Positions 1-10,212 of a DNA stretch of 64,000 bases are shown one piece after another; the first letter of the stretch is position 1, and each line of letters opens with the position of its first letter. A program made the translations under genes and the position numbers. The stretch is from Colius striatus. Taxonomy: Eukaryota > Chordata > Aves > Coliiformes > Coliidae. The notes beneath the pieces were generated by a model, which saw nothing but the letters and a program-made list of their open reading frames with translations, was not told the origin of the DNA and did no database searches. Where the stretch lies: assembly GCF_028858725.1 (NCBI RefSeq), contig NC_084765.1, forward strand, positions 7,953,501-8,017,500. Direction: 5' to 3'.

Positions 1-1439
1 GCAACAAGTTTAATTCAATTTCTTTATGGATATTAACCATCAGTGTTTCAACTTCTGGACTGTCTTCCAAGGGCTAGTAAGAGTGTTCCTGGAACAATCT
101 TCCAAAACTTGGCCCTTTCAGCATCACACAAGGTAACAGTATGCAACTTCTTATAAATCAGGACAGATTATTAAAGCAAATAACTGAGAGCCAGGAAAGA
201 CGTGTCTCTGTTAACAGAAAAAGAAATCCTTAACCTGTTTTTTACATCAGTGAAATAAGCAAGCCCACTATTTATCAAATCCTCTGGTGAACAGTATTAT
301 AAGCATTATGTATTTTTAGGTTTTGGGGTTTTTTGTGGGTTTTTTTTTTCTGAAATCACTAGAAGTGCAAAACCGAAGTACCAAATGGAAGTGCACTTCC
401 TCACCACTTTGTGAGCCACAAAGCATTTGATTCTGTTGCTGTCAAAGTCCATAGCGAGCTTTTTACTGGCTTCAGCTGAACTGGGATTGGACCCAAAAAG
501 GAAATAACTGATCAATTCAGGTAATAAAAAAGTATAATGCTCTGCCACATTATTTACCAGAGTGTTGTTGCCAAACCTGATTTAGAGTATTCTATTGTAT
601 TAATCATGCCTACTTATGTTGGTTGAGGCTGATATGCCGTTATAAAGTGTATTTGGAATTTGGAAAGCATAGGAAAATTCCTTGTCTTTCCACTGATTAC
701 CAGCTGTGATAGGATGCACTAATTACCTGTAGATTATTAGCAACACTGTTTGATTACTTTGATCAACAATACAGCTTCATTTAAAGTTTGGTTTTTAAAA
801 AAGAAAACAACAAAACAACAAACTTCTATCCACAGTCTCATCTGCCAACAAGAGTTTTCTTGCTATTATCTTCAGTTGTGCCATGTGGTATAGACAACAG
901 GAAGGAAACCTCAGGTTTAAAAATCATCTTTCAAACACTTGGGACTTTGCTTTTTCTATACTCTAAATGTCTTTCAGTTAATTCCTATCACATAAAAAAT
1001 GTTCATTTTTACAGCCAACAACCTAGATGTACTTTTCTCTCAAAAATACTAAGCACATCTTCCCAAATACACTGCTTTTTATTCAGGTCATAACTTCAGA
1101 CTGTTTCCAGTCATTTCTGAACAGTGTGAAGTCTTGTTACTTACTAACATACTTCCTTCTACTCATCTGATAAGAGTCTTCTGAATGCACTTGGCACTGG
1201 TTATATTTTAATTGTAACTCTGCTGTTAAGTGCTGGTTTTGTTAGGTGAACTGTAACAATATTTTAAACTGTGCTATTCTCTAATATTTTGTAAAACAAT
1301 CTCCAAATAAACATTTATGCAGGTTAATCATAGCAAAAGAGAAAATGCTATTTTAGCATATGATTAAAAAAACCTTTGACAACCCTCTTTTTTGGTTTTG
1401 GTATTTTAATTAAGTTGGTAATAGCATGCACCTTTCTTA
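1..1439. other. Intergenic DNA, no gene recognised
   Basis: AT-rich sequence with only short ORFs lacking splice or family support. An AATAAA motif occurs near 1305. In human the gene upstream of QSER1 on the same strand is PRRG4, so this could be distal PRRG4 3' UTR or plain intergenic DNA. No Gla-domain or other PRRG4 coding sequence is visible, so I assign nothing. Confidence 0.5.
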
Positions 1440-1623
1440 AAAGTATTCAAAGGGAGCTTGTAAGAAAGATGAGACTTGTTTTGACAGGACAAGGAGTAAC
1501 ATTTTTTCAGAGGTGATAGATAACTCATCTCTGGAAACAGTTAAGGTCAGGTTAGACGAGGCTCTGAGCAACCAAATCTAACTGAAAATGTCTCTGCTCA
1601 TTCCAAACCATTTTATGATTCTT
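1440..1623 (+). repeat. Decayed CR1 LINE 3' end
   Basis: The segment follows the CR1 3'-end order: a block like GACAGGACAAGGAGTAA near 1483, then CTCTGGAAACAGTTAAGGTC, then GGTTAGACGAGGCTCTGAGC, and finally AAACCATTTTATGATTCT, the diverged CR1 terminus. Many substitutions and small deletions make it an old copy with no coding capacity. The family call rests on pattern memory, not an alignment. Confidence 0.7.
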
Positions 1624-4600
1624 CATGCCATACAGCACCTATGAACAGAGAAAAAGGGGTACAGTTTGTTTTAACATCAGCAATTCATACCCTGGAAAGA
1701 TGCTTCAGACTTCACTGCTCTAGTTCACTGAAGCCTTTGAAGTTCTGAACCATGAACTGTAGTCAATGAAGATTTAAGACTGCCAAGACAAATAAGCCAA
1801 CTTAACCAAGTATTTACCCTTCCATCTTTCTTGACTTTCACCAGATTTTTGGTCAGAAGATTTAACACGATGCGGCCAAAAAATACCCACTTTCTTTGGG
1901 TTACTGAAGTAAGCAAGATCACTTCAATGAGGGCCAGAACAGGCATGCAAATACAAGGTGTGAAGCAGAACTTCTGGGTTTGGTGATGGTGATTTTAATC
2001 TGAAATGGACGTATGCATTGTGCAGTAAGAATAGACGTTTGCAGAGAGGAAGGATGGACAGATGAGGGCAGCTAGATTGGTTGAATCTCTTTGTAGCACT
2101 AAAGTAAGCCACTTTTGTTTTGCCCACTGGGAAACAATAGTCAGATTTGTGCTTTTTTTTTCCCCCCAGCCACACAATATGAGCTAAGTTAGCATGTTAA
2201 ATCTCTCCAAAGAATACCAGAATCTCCTCCTATATCCAAACACCCAATTTTAATCAGTCAACTGAACTAAGACTTGAACTATGGCTGGTGGGGTACAGAT
2301 GCTTCATTTTAAAAGTCCTGGGAAAACAGGATCTCAGTTCTTTGGAAAATGTCTTCTATGTCATTTGTTTACTATATTGTGACTTTAGCTATACAGTTCC
2401 CAGATACAAAAAAAAAAGGAAGAGTTTGTATCTACTGGATTTCAACAATTCTGAAAATTATGTGGAAGTCAAGCAAATGTACAGCATTCTGACAGTACTT
2501 ACTTTTAAATGCCAGCCAAAACACAGATCAATAAAACTTCCCATCTAACTTTTAATCTCTGTGTGCATTTAATAGCCAGCCCATTCACTTTGAAACATCA
2601 AAAACAATTTACTGTAAACTGCCCTGACTAATTTGGCAAAATACTGAAATGTGTCAGCAAAAGACTAGCTCCAGCTGGGAACAGCAGATCTTACGATGTT
2701 CTAACAAGGAAAGCAATAGTAATTCCATTAGTGTTTAAACTGCAATACAGTTTGCTGTCAGTTTGCTGTGGGAGCAACCTCCCCAGTTTTTCACCAGGTG
2801 GGCACCATTCCTCTGTTTTACCATAAAATACATTATCTTTTACATAATTTCACAATGGCAACTACACTAATTTTTTATGTGCAAAATAACAGCACAGTAT
2901 CAAATGTATTTTGGTTATTTTTTACAGTAAATTCTGTCCATGTTGAAAATACATTTAACTAACTAGTTTTGCTTTACATTTTGTTTTTTACTTCCTTCTG
3001 TTCCTTTATTGTCTTATTGTTCTACCTGTAATTCACTATTGAATTTTTTTTCCCCTCTCTGATTCCTTTTTTTGTGTCTATTCATAATCTGCTACTGCAC
3101 ACACTCACCTGTTTGCTTTTTTTTTCCCCATACTTTCCTGGACACGGTTCCCAAGCATTTAGTCCCCTCACACTCTCTCAAAACCACTCTTCAAGCAGCT
3201 TAACTTCTCTTCCTAGACATAAGAAGCTCTTTAGCGCCTCCTTTCCCTCCTGCAGCACCTAGACTACAGAAACGCTGAAACAAAAGAGGCCATCAGATGC
3301 AGGCATCTTGCTCCTTACATTTGGGAGCTTCTAGAAGCCACTCTGTAAAGGTATAGCAGCCAGATTTCAAAGGATCAGAAAAAATATTTTAGTCTAAAGT
3401 TTTGAGAAAGGCCTTGTGACAGGTTTTTATTTCTGATGCAGTGCCTGCTTCGATTGGGAAATAAGAAAGACCTATGATTGCTCAAGTTGTTTAAGCAGCT
3501 TCAGTTAATTTTCTAAACATCAACAACTACTAAATATTAAATACTGAATGTTTACATATTCAGTGTCACATATCCAGCATGGATAGGATGTATGGAAATG
3601 TCTATGGAAAACATGAAATAAGAGTTAAAATAAAATACTCCCTGTTCAAACTATGAGTTTGTTCAAAAGCAAAAATTTTCATTTAAGCGTTCTTTTTCCT
3701 ACTTACCTTATATCAATTCTGTTACTTACTAAATCCCTTTGTAAATTATCCAGCAAAAACATGAATCCACACAAGTGCCAGCACTGGTGCCTTGGAAGGT
3801 GTGAACCACGTGACCAGGAGGACTGGGAAAGTGAACGAAACCCATCTCATTGCTGTAGTGAGCTTTCTACCAGCTCAGTCACCTCCTGTAACATCAGGAG
3901 AATTACCATGGATTTGTAGATGAACTTTAGTTCAAAAGAATGAATTCTAAATATTTTGCTTCATTTTTTTGTACATATACTTCTGTTTTTTTATCAAATA
4001 AATGCAGAGTAGTCTATGTAAAGAAATGCGAAGAAAGTATTTGCTGCAAGGCTCCAAGATCAAGTGTGTTCTTTTATAAATGTAAAATCTAATTTCTTAA
4101 GCAACTGCTTTGGTTAGAATCGCAATTACAACAACAAATATCAGTGATTAATAAAAGACTCATGTTATTACTTCATAATATCTGAACTATGTGGCACATG
4201 TACAAAGCCTGCACGAAGATGCTGCATTCCCAACCTGTAAGCGGATGTCAATGGTCCACCAAGTGCTCGACAGAGATAAACACTGCAGAAATTGTATTTT
4301 GTGTTCTTTTCAGCATTTGTTATTAAATCAGCTCAGCTTTGGCATGAACTTCTTAGAGCCTCATCAGATTAGACATGTTCAAGTTATTTGAATGTTTTAT
4401 CTTTGAAACATAAGTCTTTAAAAAACAATGCCCTCAAGTCTCCAAAACAGTTTTCATTCTCTCAGCACAAGGTTAACTGTAAACCATTTCTAGAGCTTTT
4501 GTTGACAAATGGTTAGCCACAGAAAACTCACTAAGATGTTTGTGCACATTGGTGAACTATCTACAACACTATGATAGTTCCAAAATAAAGTACTGTTATG

Positions 4601-7600
4601 AACTGAAATACGATACCTTTTGTCCACTTTCATCAGCAAAGCTGTAATCTCATATTTGCAGCATTAACCACATGCCATGCCTTTAACTACTCTATTCCAT
4701 CCAACAACAGCTGAAGCTGCTGATCCAGCATGTGCATCTGACTATTCTTCCACAATTTTTTTCAGCCCATCAAAAACTGCCTTGAAGCATATCAAGAATT
4801 TTGCTGCAAAACCAACAATTTACAGACATAGCTGAAAACCCCTTAACGTAAGAAAACAAAAAGATTAGTTTGGTATTTAAACATGGGGGAAGAGTGAAGA
4901 CAAGATCAAACTCAGGCGTCATCTGTTATGCAAAGCCAAAGGACAGAAGCAACGCCCTCTGTGGAAGAAGAGGGCATATAAGGGTAGAGAGAACCTGAAA
5001 AAGAGTAGAGCCAGGTTTGTGGTACCTGCACATAAGTGGATGCCAAAAGCACAGAGCAACTGCTGGCCCTCTGAAGAATCACCCCATTCAGTAACACCCA
5101 ATGCTGCAAGCATAAGGACCCTTAGTGGTGCTACCCTGGTGCTTAGCATCTGTGGGACTGTTAAAGCTGTGACATACCACATTGCCTTCTGCCTGGCTTG
5201 TCTTGTACATACACAACATACAAAATACTCAATCACACTCAAACATTAGCTGACATTTTTCTGTTAACATAGGTAATAATAATAGCACTCTAAGCAACAA
5301 AGAAGTTACTAAATAAATCAGTGCTAAGCATGAACTGGAGCATCATTCTGGCCCTGGATTTGTGGATGATAATATTGGTTTTAATTATGATCAAATAAGA
5401 AAAATGCCAACTACCTGTTAGCTTGATCCTGCATTTCATTTGGCATATGGTCACTTTAGACATAAAACTAGACCTCAAAAAGCAATATTGCCATTCAGCA
5501 CTGTGTAACTGAATTATTTAAACACAAGGAAGAAAACAGGAAAGTTTCCTAATGGGCAGTGCATATTAGCTAACATAGTTCTGCAACAGAGCTGTCTTGA
5601 TTCTGGCTGAAGGGGCATAGATAAAGAAGCTCATTACTGTCTGCAGAGGTATATCCTCAAGCACTCCTAGACTTAAGAATTCTATACTGAATATACCACA
5701 AGCCAAGTCAACATTCATCATCAAAAGTATATGTTCCCAGCTCTTTCCTGTTATCTTCTTTCGTTCCCAGCTGCTTCTGGCAGCACATTAACACCCCTCT
5801 CCCTGAGACAGCACTCATTTGACCCAAAGCAAGCTGATTCAGCATACCAAAATTACAGAAAAATTACCTCTGGCAAAAAAAGTAAATGTTCTTTTGCCAG
5901 GGGAGTGAATTCACTGCTCACCTTGCGGCCAAGGCACATCACTAGGAGCAGAAAAGCGGAACAGGGAAGGAGTAAGGGAGAGCAAGGCCTTTGCCTTCAG
6001 ATGTGGGCAAGCAGCTGAAGCAGCCCAGCCCTGCTGCCACACCACACCACAGCACACATGCAGTGCACGCTGTAGCTTTCAAAATCACTCTTTGGCTTCC
6101 CATTACATTGTTACCTTAAGCACTTAAATCTGTCTCCTAATCACAACATGACATTTTTGACTGTAAGGAATTTCTTATGTTATTTTTCCAAGTGAAGACT
6201 GTTCATTTAGGGAAAGAAATGAGCCACAAAAATTCAGTACAGCCCCAGGCTGATATGCTGCACATATTATGTTACAGTGCTATATTCTGCAGAGTGACAA
6301 ATTATATTAGCATACATTTCAGCAAAATATATTTATTATACTAAATTCCTGACTTGAGAGATAGACACATATAATCACTGGCACTCAGTTATGAACTACA
6401 GTTCGGAAGGTGTTAAAGCCCATCAAAGCTCAGTTCCTAAACAGCAAGTAATAGCTGCACTTCAAACAAAAACTCCTTACTATCACAACAATCAAAATAT
6501 TGTCAATATTCAGAACCATTAATATGTCTAATATGACTTCTAAATACAAGTCTTAAGACATAATCTTTAATCTACACGTTAAAATAATATGTAATTAACA
6601 GGATCTATCAAGGAATTTTTTTGTATCATTGACAATTTTAAAAAAAGTTTTAAGTATTATGGATAGCAGGATACTGTAGGAGTACTTATTCTAAACACTC
6701 TTTTGTTATCTTAGAGAACAGAGAAACAAAATAATTTTTGGTTACTAGAAGTCAAAATGTACAAATTTCAACGTGCCTTTCCTAGACAAGAGGATGGCAA
6801 CAACCAGCAGGGATCAGTTTAATGAGAAGACTGTGGAAGCCTCACCAGCTGGCATGAGGACAAGTGGATTTATCTCATATACAGGAAAAGCAAACCACTG
6901 CATAAACTGACTTCATCTGGTGGGTGTGGACATTAGCAATTAAGGTTTCACTCTAGACCACTTCCATAGAAAATAAATTTGAGAACAGCTGTCATGATTT
7001 CTGTTTCAATCAGCTTTGCTATTTAATTGCAAGAAAGGACCTATTCCAACAATTATCAGGGAAACATTGTGTCTGTGGTATATTGACAAGTAGTTAATTT
7101 ATTGGTCTAAATTAATTGTGTATGTTTCCCTGCCTGTAAATCTGGATTGTTGCTTGTGATTTCTGATGACTGTATCATGTGTATCTAACAGTATTAACAC
7201 ACATCCCTCCACACTTCTCTTTAGAGTAATATCCTGTAATGAAAATACAGGAAAATAATGTTGTCATTATTTGAGAAAAAATAAACATTTGTCATTTTAC
7301 AATTGATTTATATGTCATTCCACATTTGTGGCAAGAAACTTTTAAGGTAGCTCCACATGAACTGACTTGCTCTAGAGAAGCAAACACTACAACCAGGTGG
7401 AAAAGACATTTTGTGTATTTATGTCCATGAAGTGCACTTCCCTCAAGCCCACTTGAGGGAAACAATGCACTCTAAGTGTAATATTATAATGGAGATTAGT
7501 AGAGATCCCAAAGGGAAATAAAAGACTGTACATCTTTCTCCACTACAAATGCTACTTTCAAATACTATCAGCAGCCTAAGTGCTTCACATTTGCATAAAA

Positions 7601-7839
7601 CTAGAGTAATTTTCTGTCATCAGGTCTCCTTCATATGTAAAACAGTACATGTTCCTCTCCCCCTTTCCCAGTGACAAAAGGTCTCCCACTCCCCAACAAG
7701 TTCTCCTTCCAGCTGCAAGCAATACAGGTGCTAACTTATACAAACACAAAGAAAACTCACTCTGCAGGTTTCTGGCTTTGGTATGCTTCTCTTATTCTCC
7801 CTCCTCCCTCTGACTTGGCCTCTTGGTGACTTCCTTCAG
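1624..7839. other. Intergenic DNA upstream of QSER1
   Basis: About 6.2 kb of AT-rich DNA with no exon that I can support. Notable small structures are a TATA motif with a short inverted repeat near 4,954-4,983 and a strong hairpin at 7,431-7,471, both reported as findings. The remaining ORFs are short and look like chance. Confidence 0.5.
7431..7471. repeat. Perfect 10-bp inverted repeat with 4-nt loop, plus outer 6-bp arm
   Basis: TTCCCTCAAG (7438-7447) is followed by loop CCCA and its exact reverse complement CTTGAGGGAA (7452-7461). Outside this, AGTGCA (7431-7436) pairs with TGCACT (7466-7471) across a small asymmetric internal loop. The stem is too short and the loop too tight for a standard microRNA precursor. 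Function unknown. Confidence 0.75.
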
Positions 7840-8184
7840 TGTTGGTAGTTTAAACCCAGCTGACAATAACCAAACCACACTGTCACTCACTCCTCTCCAT
7901 CTCAGCAGGATAGGGAGAAGAATCAAGGGGAAACTGCAGAGTTTTGTGGGTTGAAATAAAGACAATTTAATAGACTACCACTTTAAATGAGCAGTTATAA
8001 TGACAGCCAAAGAGTACAGAGAGCGAGCGATGCCCGGTGTCACTGCCCGACGCTCCGACTGCAGTTCCCGCGCGCTCGGCCGCGCCCGGGCAGCTGCCCT
8101 GATAGCCTCAGCATGACGTCACATGGCCACGCCCCCTGGCGGCACGTGAGGAAAGTTAACCCTATCCCCGCCAAAGCCAGGAGA
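7840..8184 (-). mobile_element. Solo LTR of an avian endogenous retrovirus, CpG-rich
   Basis: Read on the minus strand, the element starts like the common avian LTR edge TGTCCTGGTTTCAGCTGGG (here degraded). Its distal part has TATTAAATTGTCTTTATTTC and AACCCACAAAACTC, and it ends in a form of GGGTTTAAACTACCAACA, which is the plus-strand TGTTGGTAGTTTAAACCC at 7840. The middle (about 8,015-8,190) is strongly CpG-rich and carries a consensus CRE, TGACGTCA, near 8,114, a GC-box-like CACGCCCC, and an E-box CACGTG near 8,143. No retroviral internal region flanks it, so it is a solo LTR. I see no clear target-site duplication. Family placement is by memory of avian LTR sequence. Confidence 0.75.
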
Positions 8185-9160
8185 CGGCCTCCTCCGTGGT
8201 GAGGACTTTCACGGTTACCTTTACCTCCTGATCCAAAGCTGCATTTTGTCCTGTAGTTGATTTTACTTCTTCTTGAAACTGGGCATGGGAAAAGCAGAAC
8301 CTCAGCTCTTCCTTCTAAAGTGTCTCACCTTCCTGCCTTCTCCTTTAAAACTGACTTTTTTTTTTAAGCTTCTAATCTGATTGGCTGCAGTCAAGATTGT
8401 AAACTCTGCATTTCAGTACCAAATTCATTTTACTCTGTGGTTTGATATTGCCCGAAGTACTACAAGCTGAATCTTCAAAAGACTTATTTATTAGCATACA
8501 CCTTCCTCTTCTGAATAATGCCTTCCAGGTTCAGCCATCCTCTTTTCAAGCTGCATATGCCTCATCTTTACCTCTGAGGCACATTCCTCCTGTTAATCTC
8601 AGCCTGTGTATCTTCAATCTGGAGGGAAAGCATGACAAAGTTCACCCACCATTCTGCTGCACAACACAGATGTTCCCTTTGCTCCCACCTTCTGCAGACC
8701 TAGTGTCCGTTTCCCTTATACTTTGTCTTACTAAGCATACAGCAAAAAATACATGAATTTAGTCTCTGAGCCCGAGGTGGTTTAGACTGATCTAAAAAAT
8801 ATTAGTTTTGTCTGTTCCTTTTGCTGGTTAACTTTTAACCTACTCAGGCTTTAGGCCCCCAATGACATTGACAGTGAATACTCAAGTCTTTTAGAAAGCT
8901 ATGACATATTTAAGAGGCTTATTGCTTGTAAAAAGGAAAACAAACAAACGAAAGTTAGAAGACTGTGCTTTTATATTATTTAACCTCTGTAAAGCATCCT
9001 CATTGCGATGACCAACCCAAGCTGCCGACCACCAGCCCGCAGGAGCTTGGAAGGACAAAACAAGAGATGAGCTTCTTCCGGTGCCCCAGCCTTATCGAAC
9101 TCCTTCCCCCACGCCTGTCACTACGGGTGTTTATTTTATATTCCCCTCAGTGTAATTTTC
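8185..9160. other. Intergenic DNA between the LTR and the QSER1 CpG island
   Basis: Moderate-GC sequence without a supportable gene. An ORF-like stretch at 8,442-8,756 has no recognisable family and no splice context. The DNA grades into the CpG island after about 9,150. Confidence 0.5.
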
Positions 9161-10096
9161 CCCTGCGGTGGACCGGCGCGCCCCGCCGCGGGAGGAGGCG
9201 GGCGGGAGTGAAGGAGCGGCATCACCGGCCAGTGCCCGCCCGGACGCCTCCCCCCGCGGCGGGGCAGGGCGGGAGAGCCGCCCTACGAATAGCTTTACAA
9301 TGAGCTCCCCGTGAGGCAACCCACCGCTTCAGGGCGGCTGCCACGGCTGTCGGCCTCCATCTTGTCGGGCAGCGGCCGCCCCGGAGGCCGCGGCCCGCGG
9401 CAGTGCCCGCCGTTGACGCCGCTTCCCCTCAGCGGGAACAAGATGGCCCCGCCCCGGCTCTTCCAACAAAGCGCCAGCGCTTCACTTGACGCGGCCTCGC
9501 CAAGAAACCGGCCTTCCCCTCCCCGCCTCACCACTCGTCCGTCCCCGCCTTCAGCCCCCCCCACCCCCCCACTCCGGTGGCGGCTACCGCCCCCCGCCAC
9601 ACTCCCCTCTAGCCGTCACCGCGCTTCCCTGTCAGGCCGCGGCCGCCCGTTCCCAAGTCACAGACCTTTTCCTCCTCCCACCGCCGGCGCTGCTGGCGGC
9701 GGCCCCCTCCGCCGCGGCCTCCCTGCCCCCCGGCCACGGAGCCAGAGCCGGAGCCCGTGAGCCCCAGTGCGCGCTGGCGGGGGAGGTGCATCCTGGGAAA
9801 GAGCAGCCCAACATGGGTCTCCGCCTGGCCGCCGCGCAGCCCCCGCCGCCGCGCGCAGCGCCCCTCAGTCGCCCTCCCGCCGCCGCCCGCAGCTGAGCGG
9901 GTGGGGAAGGGAGCGGAGGCAGGGCAGTGGGGACGGGACGCGGCGGCCTGCCCCGCTCCGGGGAGGGGGCCGCGGCGCTGCCCGCCCCATATGAGGCAGG
10001 GGGGGCCGCTCCCACCCGCCCCGCTCGGTCCCCGCCGCCGCCCTGCGTGCAGGGCCCCAGCGGAACCCCGCCGTCCCGGCCCCGCGCCCTGCCCCG
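9160..10096 (+). promoter_or_regulatory. QSER1: QSER1 promoter and 5' UTR region
   Basis: A dense CpG island begins near 9,160 and continues past exon 1 to about 10,970. No TATA box is evident, as expected for a dispersed CpG-island promoter. Two YY1-type motifs face each other: TCCATCTTGT (9356-9365) and AAGATGG (9440-9446). GC-box-like CCCCGCCCC follows the second. A TGCATCCTGGGAAA element lies at 9,787-9,800. The transcription start cannot be placed from sequence. Upstream ATGs at 9,812 and 9,991 could act as uORF starts if transcription begins before them. Confidence 0.75.
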
Positions 10097-10212
10097 ATGA
10101 TGGACAGAAACTATCCGACGACCCCCAGCTTCGCCGACCCCCTGGCTCCGGCCGCCGCGCAGCCCGCCGCCTCCTGGGCCTACGAGCGGGGTGCTGGCAG
10201 CCTCAAGCCCAG
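10097..10212 (+). CDS. QSER1: QSER1 coding exon 1
   Basis: Encodes residues 1-38 plus two bases of codon 39 and ends at AG|GTGAGG (phase 2). Two ATGs are in tandem. The first has a weak context (C at -3). The second has A at -3 and G at +4, so initiation may favour residue 2. The exon is much richer in GC than the rest of the gene. Confidence 0.95.

Noticed and set aside
306-548. Minus-strand 80-codon ORF with a protein-like composition
   Set aside because: No family match that I recognise, no supporting splice sites or promoter, and its end runs into simple T/A-rich sequence.
2150-2170. Perfect-looking 3' splice site (T-run, CCCCCCAG)
   Set aside because: The following sequence reaches stops quickly in all frames and has no matching donor or homology; a chance pyrimidine tract.
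1-7839. Possible PRRG4 exons or 3' UTR at the left edge
   Set aside because: Expected from synteny, but no Gla domain, membrane segment or PPxY-type tail of PRRG4 is visible. Synteny alone does not support a call.
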